A stretch of DNA of 64,000 nt, taken from Candidatus Omnitrophota bacterium (GTDB lineage: Bacteria > Hinthialibacterota > Hinthialibacteria > OLB16). Position 1 is the first letter of the stretch. Each line of letters begins with the position of its first letter. A program made the position numbers and the translations under genes. Below, one piece after another: positions 16,389-25,521 of this stretch. The notes beneath the pieces are model-generated. The model had not been told where the DNA came from. It did not search any database and was given only the letters and a program-made list of their open reading frames with translations. The stretch is from positions 130,529 through 194,528 of the forward strand of contig JACKFH010000009.1 of assembly GCA_020632575.1 (NCBI GenBank), given 5' to 3'.

Positions 16389-17116
16389 TTGGGCTCCGGG
16401 ATTACCTTGCCGGCGGTCCAGAAGAGAGCTTTCGCCACCAGTCTCCTAAAGGATTCTTGTTCGAAATCCTCGACCGTGCCGAGTCCCGCGTAAAGAACCC
16501 GGCCGCCATTGTGTTCGCGCGTCCAAACCAAAGGTTGAGTCGAATCGGGAGTTGTGGCCTCCATCAATAGGGTCGCGTCCTCGGCGATCGGACCGGTTCG
16601 ATAAAGACTCGACACCGTCTCGATTCGCCCCACTCCTTGGAGCACCGGATGATCTTTCCCCTCCGGCGTCACTCGGATCTCCATAGGGATTCCTTCTTTG
16701 AAATGACCGTCGTAATTCCCACCGAGAACCTCTTTGTCGAACTCCAGATAATTCTGGAATCCATGACTGGCCGTCCGCAGCGCGACAATCGGGTGGCCTC
16801 CCGACAGATACTCCTTCACCTTTTCAAGGTCTTCCCCATCGATTTTCATCCTCCGGGTGAAGAACAGCGCCGTGTCGCAATCCTCGAGGGCTTCGAGACC
16901 GGGCAGTTCTTCTTTGTTGTCGGTGTGAATCAGCGTGCAGTCCACCGGATAATGGGTCTCGAGATAGTCCTTGAATTTGGGCAACGACACGCCCGTCTCG
17001 TAAATCTTCGCGCCGGACACCAACACCACTTTCAAGGGTTTTTCAGCCGAAAGCGAGGGGGGGATCATCGCCATCGAAAGCCCAAGAGCCAGTAACGCGG
17101 TTTTCAAAAAACGCAT
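16385..17116 (-). CDS. ThuA-like domain protein, exported
   Basis: A 243-residue protein starting at ATG 17116 (GGAGGG upstream), with a signal peptide cleaved near PSLSA. The body is a ThuA-like (glutamine-amidotransferase-like) fold: KVVLVSGAKIYETG, then DCDTALFFTRRMKI, GGHPIVALRTASHGF, and the ending GGRVLYAGLGTVEDFEQESF that is typical of ThuA proteins. ThuA proteins are linked to sugar (trehalose and other disaccharide) utilisation and lack the amidotransferase cysteine; here the nucleophile-elbow position reads RTASHG. It is coupled to the KdaD-like gene by a 4-nt overlap. Confidence 0.88.
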   Translation of the reverse strand: MRFLKTALLALGLSMAMIPPSLSAEKPLKVVLVSGAKIYETGVSLPKFKDYLETHYPVDCTLIHTDNKEELPGLEALEDCDTALFFTRRMKIDGEDLEKVKEYLSGGHPIVALRTASHGFQNYLEFDKEVLGGNYDGHFKEGIPMEIRVTPEGKDHPVLQGVGRIETVSSLYRTGPIAEDATLLMEATTPDSTQPLVWTREHNGGRVLYAGLGTVEDFEQESFRRLVAKALFWTAGKVIPEPK

Positions 17117-17265
17117 GGTGTCACCCTCCGAAAAAACTACTCTCCGACAGAACTTGGAGAAAACCCCTCAAAGCACTTCCGAATGGTAAAGGAATCGGTG
17201 TATCCTCGCAAAGCCCTATTGGGCTGAAAATGATAAATTGGCCGGAACGATCCAACCTTTAGCCG

Positions 17266-18282
17266 ATGACTGAAACCTCCCTCAAAGATCTGTGCGCGGG
17301 GAAACCCGAGGCCATCGAGTCCGCCCGAGCCGAGCTGGCCCCGGACCTCGATGCCTGTTGGGAGAACTCCGTTCGGGAATTTGTTCGCATCGGCATGGAC
17401 CGCGACTGTTTCGACCGTGTGGTTCTGTGCGCCGCCGCCGAAATGGCGGAGCGACGGAATATCTCCCTAAGAGAGGCGCTCTGCAAACGAATGCGCTTCC
17501 CGGATTTTTACCTCGCCAGCGCCGCCATCTGCGAGGATCCCCGCGTCGCCGGTCGAGCCAGGGATCTCTTCTCCAAGAAATATTTTCCACTGGCCCAGCG
17601 ATATGTCCGAAGCAAATGGAGCACCGTTCCGAACGCCGAGGACCGGATCTCCTCCATGTTCTTCTGTCTGATGTTCGAACACACGATCACCGAGAAAACG
17701 GGGAATCCCTCCAAGGACGATTCGCTCAGGCGCCCGCTGCTCTCCGACTACCGCGGGCAAGGTCCGCTCGCGGCTTGGCTCACCCTCACCCTCGGTAACA
17801 TGATCCGAGATAGCATTCGCACCTCCAAGACCGCCATGAGCATCGACGAGGAGTCCACTCAGGATGACGGATCCTCGCTCCCGAGGATCGAATTGGCCGA
17901 AGAGGGGGGGCAACGGGAAGACATCGACCGTTCGGTCTGCGTTAAAATGCTCCGAGCCGGACTCAACGAAGCGTGGAAAACGCTTAAACCTCGGGAGCAA
18001 CTCACCTTGGTTCTGCAAACTCTGATGGAGGTCCCGCCCTCCATTATCGCCCGCAAGATTCTGAACGTTCACGAGGGGTCGATCACCAAATACACCAAGA
18101 ACGGTTTGGCCAAGATCGAACAGGGGATCCGCGCCTACGGAACTGGAAAAGCCAACCTTCCCGACAATGAGGTCGACAACTGTTTCGAGTACCTCCGCGA
18201 CGCCTTCCCGGAGACTCCCACCCTCGCCGGGGGGATGGTCAGCGCGGCCTCGGATTCAGACGATCTCCCCGATTTGGACTAA
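17266..18282 (+). CDS. Sigma-70-like transcription factor with extended N-terminus
   Basis: A 338-residue cytoplasmic protein. The central segment LLSDYRGQGPLAAWLTLTLGNMIRD (about residues 160-184) matches sigma region 2-type sequences of ECF-like factors, and the later segment LKPREQLTLVLQTLMEVPPSIIARKILNVHEGSITKYTKNGLAKIE (about 243-288) fits a region 4 helix-turn-helix. The ~90 residues before the core and ~50 after are extra compared with a usual ~190-residue ECF factor, so it may be a large specialised group. No clear Shine-Dalgarno site. It lies directly upstream of the first pseudopilin gene, which it might regulate. It could also be a sigma-like regulator without promoter recognition. 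Confidence 0.75.
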   Translation: MTETSLKDLCAGKPEAIESARAELAPDLDACWENSVREFVRIGMDRDCFDRVVLCAAAEMAERRNISLREALCKRMRFPDFYLASAAICEDPRVAGRARDLFSKKYFPLAQRYVRSKWSTVPNAEDRISSMFFCLMFEHTITEKTGNPSKDDSLRRPLLSDYRGQGPLAAWLTLTLGNMIRDSIRTSKTAMSIDEESTQDDGSSLPRIELAEEGGQREDIDRSVCVKMLRAGLNEAWKTLKPREQLTLVLQTLMEVPPSIIARKILNVHEGSITKYTKNGLAKIEQGIRAYGTGKANLPDNEVDNCFEYLRDAFPETPTLAGGMVSAASDSDDLPDLD

Positions 18283-18363
18283 TCCTTTCTTTTTCTCCCG
18301 TTTTTTCTTCGATATCACCTCTAGCCGAGACGGGACAACCATGCTAATAATATGGGGGATGGA

Positions 18364-18377
18364 CTAAAGCGGTTTAC
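18364..18377 (+). promoter_or_regulatory. Degenerate copy of the pseudopilin palindrome
   Basis: CTAAAGCGGTTTAC matches the palindrome CTAAAGTGCTTTAG (26332-26345 and 26497-26510) in 11 of 14 bases. It lies 61 nt before the pseudopilin start at 18439 and just after an AT-rich TAATAAT stretch (18345-18351), the same order (-10-like sequence, then palindrome) as at 26365-26510. Suggestive only. Confidence 0.35.
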
Positions 18378-18438
18378 TTTTCATCATTTCAAATCATTTA
18401 AGAAGTTTGGACACTTGTGAAGTATGAAGGAGATTCTG

Positions 18439-19185
18439 ATGTTTCGAAGAAATACTGACGCCTCAAATCGGCATTCGTTGAGTCAAGTGAGGAGACGTTT
18501 TGGTTCCCGTGGATCCAAAGGTTTCACCCTCATTGAGTTGTTGATTGTCATCGCGATCATTCTCATTCTTATCGCGATCGCTCTCCCTAATTTCTTGGAA
18601 GCGCAAATTCGGGCGAGGGTTGTTAAGGCAAAGGGGGAGATACGAGCTTTGGCTCTCGCCATGGAGGAGTATTTCCTGGATTTCAAAACCTACCCTTCTG
18701 AAACGGAGGGGGATTTTTACAATCGGGGAAGAAGCGAGTTCGGTCATTCGTGGCTGACCAGTCCGATTGCTTACCTGACTTCAGTTCCGGACGATCCGTT
18801 TGCGGGAGTGACGGAAAATGGCCCTCGGACTTACGAGTCCGGTGGAATCGAAATGGGCGTCTCCATGCTGCAGTGCACACCGTGCTTGGCCACATGGGTG
18901 ATTTACAGTAGCGGTCCGAATGAGGAGTCTGAGCCGTCATTGAGATCGGCCGATCCACATCGGACGAGCCAGGATGGAAGCAACACGGTTGTCACCTATG
19001 CTCCAACAAATGGGACTCGGAGCGCGGGCGTTATCCACTGGTATGGCGGTGATCCCTTCTGGATCGGCGTCGCCATGTCCTCGGTGAATGGGAAAGCATA
19101 CAAAGCGGCAAATGGGTCCCTCGACGTGGGGCTAATCGTCGATCAGCAGTTCTATCTGCACCGTCTACCCGAGCATATCAAGTAA
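18439..19185 (+). CDS. GspG-like type II/IV pseudopilin
   Basis: A 248-residue pseudopilin. I start it at ATG 18439, 6 nt after AAGGAG; the ATG at 18424 overlaps that site. The prepilin motif is SKGFTLIELL, cut after Gly, with Glu at +5, and the long hydrophobic helix IVIAIILILIAIALPNFLEAQ follows. The C-terminal domain has NGTRSAG and PFWIGV segments and ends in FYLHRLP. Five proteins in this window share this layout. They would be processed by a prepilin peptidase and assembled into a pseudopilus or other fibre; no such machinery is encoded here. A terminator follows at 19202. Confidence 0.93.
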   Translation: MFRRNTDASNRHSLSQVRRRFGSRGSKGFTLIELLIVIAIILILIAIALPNFLEAQIRARVVKAKGEIRALALAMEEYFLDFKTYPSETEGDFYNRGRSEFGHSWLTSPIAYLTSVPDDPFAGVTENGPRTYESGGIEMGVSMLQCTPCLATWVIYSSGPNEESEPSLRSADPHRTSQDGSNTVVTYAPTNGTRSAGVIHWYGGDPFWIGVAMSSVNGKAYKAANGSLDVGLIVDQQFYLHRLPEHIK

Positions 19186-19201
19186 TGAATTACTTTACCG
19201 G

Positions 19202-19242
19202 AGCCGCCACTCGAAGGAATTTCTTCGAGTGGCGGCTTTTTT
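19202..19242 (+). terminator. Rho-independent terminator
   Basis: A 15-bp stem (19202-19216 with 19222-19236; GCCGCCACTCGAAG type) followed by TTTTTT. It separates the first pseudopilin from the next. Confidence 0.93.
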
Positions 19243-19278
19243 GAAATGTTTCTTTGTTGAGTTAGGACTGGAGGTTGT

Positions 19279-20004
19279 ATGATGAAACCCGAAAGGCGGC
19301 GCCTCATCAGAGGGTTCACCCTCATCGAACTCCTCATCGTGATCGCGATCATCCTAATCTTGATCGCCATCGCGCTTCCCAACTTTCTGGCCGCGCAATC
19401 CCGGGCCAAAGTGGTGCGCGAACGGTCGGACATTCGCACCTTGGCCACCGCGATCGAAACCCTGAGAACCGATTACAATATCCTCCTGGTCGATTTCTGG
19501 GATGATGACAACGCGCAAATTCTGAGATCGAGATTTGGATATGGAGGATCTCTCGGCGCGGATGGCCCCCCACAGTTCAAGGCTTGTTGTTCTTGGCACG
19601 CCACGAACCGTCGGGGAGGAACCACCGGTCTCTTCACTCCTCTCACCACTCCCATCCCCTATCTCTCCTCGGTTCCGACCGATCCGTTCGCATGGGAGGT
19701 CGGGGACGTGGACCTGATCACAGACGATGTTTACCCCCCAATTTCCTACATGTATCACGACCGGGAGAGCGGGGACCTCCGCTTGGCCGGCGACGATTTC
19801 CGAGGCGTTTTCGGTTGTTATCGCGCGGGCCTTTGCCCCCCCGGAACCCACGGAATTCTGACTCCGCTTCGGATGGACCATTATCTCCTGATGGGGTTCG
19901 GCCCCGACGCGGAACGGAAAGATGGTCAACCGATCCCTTACGCTCCCACCAATGGGACCACCAGTTTCGGCGATGTCATCTACCGATCGGATGAAGGAAT
20001 CTAA
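19279..20004 (+). CDS. GspG-like pseudopilin, divergent paralogue
   Basis: A 241-residue pseudopilin. GGAGG lies 4 nt before ATG 19279 and 7 nt before a second ATG at 19282, which is probably the real start. The prepilin motif is IRGFTLIELL, followed by the same hydrophobic helix and LPNFLAAQSRAKVV. After that it diverges: it lacks the PFWIGV and YLHQLP endings of the other four, and carries two Cys in KACCSW and Cys in GCYRAGLCP. It could be a minor pseudopilin at a fibre tip. Its position before a sialidase-like gene may mean the two are co-transcribed. Confidence 0.92.
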   Translation: MMKPERRRLIRGFTLIELLIVIAIILILIAIALPNFLAAQSRAKVVRERSDIRTLATAIETLRTDYNILLVDFWDDDNAQILRSRFGYGGSLGADGPPQFKACCSWHATNRRGGTTGLFTPLTTPIPYLSSVPTDPFAWEVGDVDLITDDVYPPISYMYHDRESGDLRLAGDDFRGVFGCYRAGLCPPGTHGILTPLRMDHYLLMGFGPDAERKDGQPIPYAPTNGTTSFGDVIYRSDEGI

Positions 20005-20066
20005 TCGGTCTCGATTTCTCCCTCAATCTTTGAAAGCTTACGGTCTTCATCTTGAAAGGATCACTC

Positions 20067-21251
20067 ATGAAACCTTGGGCCCTTCTTATTTCCATTTTTA
20101 TCTGCTCGGTCGGCTGGTGCGAGTTCGAGTCCGAACTCATTTTCCCCGCCGAACCCCTGCATAACCACAGCCCCGGCTTTGTCGAAACGCCGGAGGGGGA
20201 CCTCATCGCCTGCTGGTTCCATGGGCATGGCGAAAAATCCGACGACACCCTTGTTATCCAGGGCGCGCGCAAGGAGAGGGGCGCCGACCATTGGTCCGAA
20301 CCTTTCCTCCTCGCCGACAACCGGGACCTCCCCGATCAAAACCCTGTCCTGTTCATCGATGCGAAAAACAAACTTTGGCTCTTCTGGATCTCCTCCCTCG
20401 ACAACACCAGCCGGACCTATCTCCTCAAATACCGAACCTCGACCGACTACGAGGGAGAGGGCCCTCCAAAATGGGACTGGCAGGATGTCCTCATTTGTCG
20501 GCCACAAGGCCTCGAGGAGGCGATCGCGGACACCGCCTCAAAAGTCGATAAAAAATTCGGCGAGTCCTTCGATAGCGAACCGAAATACCGAGGGAGACTG
20601 GAGGAGGCCGGCAAGTTGGCCAAGGAAAAACTCTGGCGTCGTCTCGGGTGGATGCCCCGCTGCTCGCCGATCATGTTGGACGAAACCCGGATGATGATCG
20701 GCCTCTACTCCGACATCTTCCTCTGTTCGATCGCCGCCTTCACCGAGGATGGGGGCGAGTCGTGGGAATTCAGCCACCCGACCCTCGGGTATGGCGGCAT
20801 CCAACCCTCCCTGGTTCAAAAAAAGAACGGCGACATTGTCGCCATGATGCGGGACAAGAGTCCCGCGAAAAGAATCCGACGGTCCCTCTCCACCGATGGC
20901 GGCATGACCTGGTCCGACACCGGCGAAATGGAAATACCCAACCCCGATTCGAGCGTCTCCGCCGAGGTCCTCGACAACGGTCACTGGGTGCTTGTCTGCA
21001 ACGACACCACTGGCGGCGACCGGGGAGGCCGGACCCGTCTCGTGATCTTTCTCTCCGAGGATGAGGGCGAAACCTGGCCCATCCGAAAGGTGATCGAGGA
21101 CCACGACAAAACCTGCGCGGCGGCTTACCCCACAGTCCGACAAACCCGAGATGGAATCATCCATTGCGTCTACACCCACTCCCCCTCGCCCAACGAAACC
21201 ATCAAACACATCTGGTTCGATGAGGACTGGATCCGTGAGGAAGGAAAATAA
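20067..21251 (+). CDS. Sialidase-like (BNR/Asp-box) exported protein
   Basis: A 394-residue protein; ATG 20067 is preferred over the upstream TTG at 20052 because AAGGA precedes it. A signal peptide ends near WCEF. The rest fits the six-bladed propeller of sialidase/neuraminidase proteins: Asp-box motifs TEDGGESWEF, STDGGMTWSD and SEDEGETWPI, and the opening PEGDLIACWFHG. The family removes terminal sialic acid or related sugars, but many members act on other glycans, and catalytic residues (Arg triad, Tyr/Glu pair) were not confirmed. It is followed after 4 nt by a GH20-like gene, so a two-gene glycan-degrading operon is likely. Confidence 0.88.
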   Translation: MKPWALLISIFICSVGWCEFESELIFPAEPLHNHSPGFVETPEGDLIACWFHGHGEKSDDTLVIQGARKERGADHWSEPFLLADNRDLPDQNPVLFIDAKNKLWLFWISSLDNTSRTYLLKYRTSTDYEGEGPPKWDWQDVLICRPQGLEEAIADTASKVDKKFGESFDSEPKYRGRLEEAGKLAKEKLWRRLGWMPRCSPIMLDETRMMIGLYSDIFLCSIAAFTEDGGESWEFSHPTLGYGGIQPSLVQKKNGDIVAMMRDKSPAKRIRRSLSTDGGMTWSDTGEMEIPNPDSSVSAEVLDNGHWVLVCNDTTGGDRGGRTRLVIFLSEDEGETWPIRKVIEDHDKTCAAAYPTVRQTRDGIIHCVYTHSPSPNETIKHIWFDEDWIREEGK

Positions 21252-21255
21252 TCGA

Positions 21256-23640
21256 ATGCGCGTCTTCAATATCCATATCAATCTCAAGACATGGGCCCTC
21301 GTCCTCGGCTTCTTGTTGGGAACCCTTTCGCCCTCCGAGGCGCTCGACCTCGCCTCGGCGAAGATCGTCCTCAATGAGAATTCGGGAGTTCCCGCGAAGG
21401 CCGCCGAGATGCTCGAAGAGGAGATCGAGAAGCGAACCGGAATCGCCCTCCCAATAGTCCCATTATCCGATTCCCAAGAGGGACCGGCGATTTGCCTCAT
21501 CCGAGTCGATCAAGCTCCCGAGGGTGTCGACACGACCGGCGTTCCCGAGGCGCCCGAGGGCTATTCCATCCGTGTCAATGGAGACCAAGTTCAATTGCTC
21601 GGACGCGATGACCGCGGCGTTCTGTTCGCGGCGGGCCGCCTGCTTCGTCTCCTCTCAATGTCCGAGGGAGAGGTTGAATTGAGTTCGGATGTGGATATCT
21701 CCACTGCTCCGAAATACCCGATCCGCGGGCACCAACTCGGCTACCGCAACACCGCCAACACCTATGACGCCTGGGATCTCGAAACCTTCGAACAGTATAT
21801 CCGCGACCTCATCGCCTTCGGGGCCAACAGCGTCGAACTGATCACCGCGCTCGATCCGGAGGAAAAAGACGGCCCGGTCATGACCGAGACCCAATGGGAC
21901 ATGAATCTGAAACTCGCCGAGTTGGCGCACTCCTATGGTCTCGATGTCTGGTTTTGGATGCCCTTGAGCGGCGATGTCACCGACCCCGAGGAATCGAAGA
22001 AAGAATTGGAGGAGCGCGACCGGTTCTTTAAAGCCTGCCCCGCCATCGACCACATCATGGTCCCCGGCGGCGATCCCGGACGGACAACCCCGGCTGTGCT
22101 CATGCCCTGGCTCGAAAAAATGGCCGAGGTCCTCCACAAGCATTTCCCCGAGGCCGGCCTGTGGGTCTCGAACCAAAAATTCAAACCCGATGAGAACGAT
22201 GTCTTTTTCGATTATCTCCAGGAGCATCGCCCCACTTGGTTGCGCGGCGTCGCCTATGGTCCCGGCACATTGATCACGCTCGAGGAGACCCGCCGCCGAA
22301 CGCCCGACCAGTTTCCCCTCCGGCGTTATCCGGACATCACCCACTGCGTCCGATGCCAATACCCCGTCCCCAAATGGGATGGCGTCTTCGCTCAAACCCT
22401 CGACCGCGAACCCCCGAACCCCCGCCCCCGCGACACCGCTCATATCCACAACGTTTGGGCCGACCTCTCGGATGGGTTTGTCTCCTACTCGGATGGCGCC
22501 CATGACGATTTCAACAAGATGGTGTGGAGCGCGTTGGCGTGGGATCCGGAGGCCGATGTGAACGAGATTGTCGAGGACTACTGCCGTCTCTTCTTCGGTC
22601 CCTCGACCCTCGCCGAGACCTCCCAAGGCATCTGGGGACTCGAAAAGAACTGGGATGCGCCCATCTCCGAGAACCGCCACATCGCCGAGACTCTGAATCT
22701 GTGGCGTTTGGCCGAGAAGCGGGGCGGGGAAGCGCTCAAAGAGAATTGGCGTTTTCAGATGTATCTCTTCCGCGCCGTCTTCGATGCTTACATCCAGATC
22801 CGCCATGAAAAAGAGATGGAGTATCAGCGGCAAGCCTATTCCGAACTCGCCAAGGCCTCCGAGATCGGTTGCTCCCAAGCCATCGCCGCCGCCCGCGAGG
22901 CGCTCGCCCAGGCCGACCGGATCCGAATTCGCCCCGATCTCCGCCTTCGACTCGAACAACTCGGGGTCGATCTACAGGCCTCGATTGGCTACCAGATGAG
23001 CGTTCGCGAACCCTACCGCGCCCGCAATCCCGAGCGCGGCGCGCTTCTCGATAAGGCCGACCGCCCGCTGAATGACCGCCCCTGGTTGGAGAATCGTTTC
23101 GACCAAATCCTGGCCCTGGAAAAAGAGGGGGAGCGTCTGGCCGCAATCGACCAAATCCTCAATTGGGACGATCCCGGACCGGGCGGGTTTTATGACGATC
23201 TCGGGAACGCCACACTGCAACCCCATCTGGTACGCCAGACCACTTGGGAGGAGGACCCCATGTTCATCACCGGCCCTCAAGAAGCGCACTACCGTTCCCT
23301 AAACAATGAGACCTTGGAGATCGACCCCCTCAAATTCTCGTGGCTCGATCAGGCTCAAACCCTTTATGGCGTCCCGTTGAAAGTGGCTTACAAGGATCTG
23401 GACCCCAGCGCGGAGTACCGGGTCCGTGTCACCTATTTCGGCCGTTACCACTCCCCGATGCGATTGGTCGCGGATGGCGACATCGAAATCCACGGCCCCA
23501 TGACCGACTCCGATCCGGTCTGGCCGGTCGAGTTCGATATCCCCAAGAAGGCGACCGAGGATGGCAAACTCGAACTCAGCTGGGAGCTGGTGGAGGGCCG
23601 AGGCTGCCAGGTCGCCGAGGTCTGGCTGATGAAGAAATAA
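21256..23640 (+). CDS. Exported GH20/GH67-like glycoside hydrolase
   Basis: A 794-residue protein starting at ATG 21256, four bases after the sialidase-like gene, with AAGGAA upstream and a signal peptide ending near PSEA. The N-terminal ~130 residues (AEMLEEEIEKRTGIALP, then VQLLGRDDRGVLFAAGRLLRLL) are the zincin-like domain found before GH20 and GH67 catalytic barrels. The barrel follows from about residue 155: IRGHQLGYRN, YIRDLIAFGANSVEL, GLDVWFWMP, VPGGDPG. The last ~150 residues look like a beta-sandwich. Those families release N-acetylhexosamine or glucuronic acid; which applies here is not clear. A terminator follows at 23698. Confidence 0.82.
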   Translation: MRVFNIHINLKTWALVLGFLLGTLSPSEALDLASAKIVLNENSGVPAKAAEMLEEEIEKRTGIALPIVPLSDSQEGPAICLIRVDQAPEGVDTTGVPEAPEGYSIRVNGDQVQLLGRDDRGVLFAAGRLLRLLSMSEGEVELSSDVDISTAPKYPIRGHQLGYRNTANTYDAWDLETFEQYIRDLIAFGANSVELITALDPEEKDGPVMTETQWDMNLKLAELAHSYGLDVWFWMPLSGDVTDPEESKKELEERDRFFKACPAIDHIMVPGGDPGRTTPAVLMPWLEKMAEVLHKHFPEAGLWVSNQKFKPDENDVFFDYLQEHRPTWLRGVAYGPGTLITLEETRRRTPDQFPLRRYPDITHCVRCQYPVPKWDGVFAQTLDREPPNPRPRDTAHIHNVWADLSDGFVSYSDGAHDDFNKMVWSALAWDPEADVNEIVEDYCRLFFGPSTLAETSQGIWGLEKNWDAPISENRHIAETLNLWRLAEKRGGEALKENWRFQMYLFRAVFDAYIQIRHEKEMEYQRQAYSELAKASEIGCSQAIAAAREALAQADRIRIRPDLRLRLEQLGVDLQASIGYQMSVREPYRARNPERGALLDKADRPLNDRPWLENRFDQILALEKEGERLAAIDQILNWDDPGPGGFYDDLGNATLQPHLVRQTTWEEDPMFITGPQEAHYRSLNNETLEIDPLKFSWLDQAQTLYGVPLKVAYKDLDPSAEYRVRVTYFGRYHSPMRLVADGDIEIHGPMTDSDPVWPVEFDIPKKATEDGKLELSWELVEGRGCQVAEVWLMKK

Positions 23641-23697
23641 AAGGGCGGACAGGCCTTCCTCCAATCATTCCTCAATCTGGATCGCTTCGTAAAAACA

Positions 23698-23735
23698 AAA
23701 GCCCCCATTTAACTTCGATTCATTGGGGGCTTTGA
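23698..23735. terminator. Bidirectional terminator between convergent genes
   Basis: AAAGCCCCCA (23698-23707) pairs with TGGGGGCTTT (23724-23733). Poly-A before and T after the stem let it work for the GH20-like gene (plus) and the pseudopilin at 23791 (minus). Confidence 0.88.
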
Positions 23736-23790
23736 CTTTTTATCCGAGAGCCAATTTGCAGAGGCGTTTTCGAAACCATGCGAAAATTTC

Positions 23791-24519
23791 TTAAAGTTTC
23801 GGCGGTAGTTGATGCAGGTAGGATTGACCGTTCACAATCAGGCCAGCGTCATAACCCGAGGGATTGTTCTTGTAATTCCTTCTGATGATGCCGGCGATGT
23901 TACTAACCTTGACTCCGATCCAGAACGGATCCCCACCATATTGAAAAATATCGCCTCTGCTCTTTGTTCCGTTCGTAGGACTGTAGGTCTCGATGCTATT
24001 ATCGTTGCCTGGCATTTGGGAAGTTGGATCTGCAGAGACAATTTCATTGGTAGGAGTGTCCGGTCCAAGGGAAAAAATGCACCATGTGGCGAGACAAACA
24101 CCGCAGGGATGACTGTCCGCCATTTCCACTCCGCCGGTCTCGTAAATGGTCAATCCCTCTCCAATCCCCTGCTCCCCAAAAACATCCTCGGGAATCGAGG
24201 TTATGTAAGCGATCGGAGTGGTCAGCCAATAAAGTCCCGCCTCGAACCTGGGGCGGTCATAGGGGTTGTCCTCGCTCTCGGAGGGGTAGACCTTCCAATC
24301 CAGGTAATACGACTCTTGGGCAATCCCCAAAGTCCGGATGTCGCCCTTCGTCCGAACCACCCGCGCTCGAATCTGTGCCTCCAAAAAATTTGGCAGCGCG
24401 ATGGCGATCAAAATCAAAATGATCGCGATCACGATGAGGAGTTCGATTAGGGTGAATCCCCCTTTTGAGCAATTCTTCGGTTGAAGGCGAAGATCCTTAA
24501 ATTGACTAATGGAATTCAT
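23791..24519 (-). CDS. GspG-like type II/IV pseudopilin
   Basis: A 242-residue pseudopilin starting at ATG 24519 with GGAGG upstream. The prepilin motif is KGGFTLIELL, then the conserved helix and LPNFLEAQIRARVV. The C-terminal part has TYSPTNGTKSRGDI, GGDPFWIGV and ends QSYLHQLPPKL, close to the pseudopilins at 24660 and 25522. Cys residues in PCGVCLATWC may form a disulfide in the periplasm. It is read from its own TATAAT-type -10 (24591-24596) just after the upstream gene's terminator, so expression is probably separate. Confidence 0.92.
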   Translation of the reverse strand: MNSISQFKDLRLQPKNCSKGGFTLIELLIVIAIILILIAIALPNFLEAQIRARVVRTKGDIRTLGIAQESYYLDWKVYPSESEDNPYDRPRFEAGLYWLTTPIAYITSIPEDVFGEQGIGEGLTIYETGGVEMADSHPCGVCLATWCIFSLGPDTPTNEIVSADPTSQMPGNDNSIETYSPTNGTKSRGDIFQYGGDPFWIGVKVSNIAGIIRRNYKNNPSGYDAGLIVNGQSYLHQLPPKL

Positions 24520-24549
24520 GACAAATTTCCTCCAAAAAAACTGAACCTA

Positions 24550-24564
24550 CTCGAACGATTCGAG
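24550..24564 (-). promoter_or_regulatory. Palindrome downstream of the -10 of pseudopilin 23791
   Basis: CTCGAACGATTCGAG has perfect 6-bp arms around CGA. A consensus TATAAT (minus, 24596-24591) lies 26 nt upstream, and the start codon at 24519 lies 30 nt downstream. The arrangement copies that of the CTAAAG palindromes at 26332 and 26497 but the sequence differs, so a related but not identical regulator, or coincidence, is possible. Confidence 0.35.
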
Positions 24565-24600
24565 AAGAGGCCGTGGGCAATGAGGGCGGTATTATAATAC

Positions 24601-24630
24601 AAAAAGCGGAGACCCATAAAGGTCTCCGCT
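24601..24630 (-). terminator. Rho-independent terminator for pseudopilin 24660
   Basis: AGCGGAGACC (24605-24614) pairs with GGTCTCCGCT (24621-24630) and TTTTT follows on the minus strand. It also overlaps the promoter region of the next pseudopilin gene. Confidence 0.9.
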
Positions 24631-24659
24631 TCTGGATGGTCCATTGAGCAGCCTTAAGA

Positions 24660-25379
24660 TTAGTTTCTCGGCGGCAACTGGTGGAGATACTTCTTGTTGT
24701 TGACCGTCAGGCCGATATCGAGACTCCCTCCGGCGGCCTTATAGGCTTTCTTGTTCACGCTCCCCATCCTAACGCCGATCCAGTAGGGGTCTCCGCCGAA
24801 GATGAAGATATCGCCGGAACTCTTGCTCCCATTGGTCGGACTATAAGTCAGAACATTGTCCGTTGCGTCGTCGTCATAATGGGGGTGATCCGAGGTGATG
24901 CCTCCACCGCCGGACTGTTCGGCATAGTCCGGTCCATCGGAGAAGATCGCCCAGGTCGCCGTGCAGGCGACGCACTGCAGCATGTTCACGCCTTCCTCGA
25001 TTCCTCCGGATTCGTAGGACCGCCTTTGTCCGGTGGTTCCAGAGTTGGCGAATGGATCCTCGGGGATCTCCGAGATGTAGGAGATCGGGCTGGTGAGCCA
25101 GAAGAGTCCGGCCTCGTTACGGCCACGGTAATCGTCCTCGTGCTCGGCGGGATAAGTTTTGAAATCGAGAAAATATGAGTCCATTGCTATTCCCATCGAA
25201 CGCAGTTCGCCCTGGCATTTCACCACCCGAGCCCGGATCTGGGCCTCCAAGAAATTCGGCAACGCGATCGCGATCAGAATCAGAATGATCGCAATGACAA
25301 TGAGAAGCTCGATCAGGGTGAAACCCTTCCGACCGGCTCTCCGGTGCAACAGTCCAACAAAGTGATTCTTTTTCCTCAT
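24660..25379 (-). CDS. GspG-like type II/IV pseudopilin
   Basis: A 239-residue pseudopilin. The ATG at 25379 is preceded by AAGGAGGAGG, so it is preferred over an upstream in-frame start. The prepilin motif is RKGFTLIELL with a basic leader (MRKKNHFVGLLHRRAGR), the helix is identical to its paralogues, and LPNFLEAQIRARVVKCQGELRS follows. The C-terminal domain carries TYSPTNGSKSSGDI, GGDPYWIGVRMG and ends KKYLHQLPP. Cys in LQCVACTATW. The three minus-strand pseudopilins (23791, 24660, 25522) are close paralogues that probably arose by tandem duplication. Confidence 0.92.
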   Translation of the reverse strand: MRKKNHFVGLLHRRAGRKGFTLIELLIVIAIILILIAIALPNFLEAQIRARVVKCQGELRSMGIAMDSYFLDFKTYPAEHEDDYRGRNEAGLFWLTSPISYISEIPEDPFANSGTTGQRRSYESGGIEEGVNMLQCVACTATWAIFSDGPDYAEQSGGGGITSDHPHYDDDATDNVLTYSPTNGSKSSGDIFIFGGDPYWIGVRMGSVNKKAYKAAGGSLDIGLTVNNKKYLHQLPPRN

Positions 25380-25521
25380 GCTCCTCCTCCTTAGATAAAA
25401 TCGAATAACCAAGAACTCTCATTCAGCTGCTTGATTTATTATCCTTCTTCCAGTTTCCTCGTGAAAGGATTTGGGGGCGCAAGATCCCCTTTTTCCAATG
25501 GTCGATTCAACTGCCTAACCC

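Noticed and set aside
18530..18610. GCGATCGC octamers in pseudopilin genes, as in cyanobacterial HIP1 sites
   Set aside because: They come from the conserved Ile-Ala-Ile codons of the pilin helix and are not spread over the window.
21655..22959. 434-codon minus frame opposite the GH20-like gene
   Set aside because: Composition typical of antisense shadows; the plus frame carries the enzyme domains.
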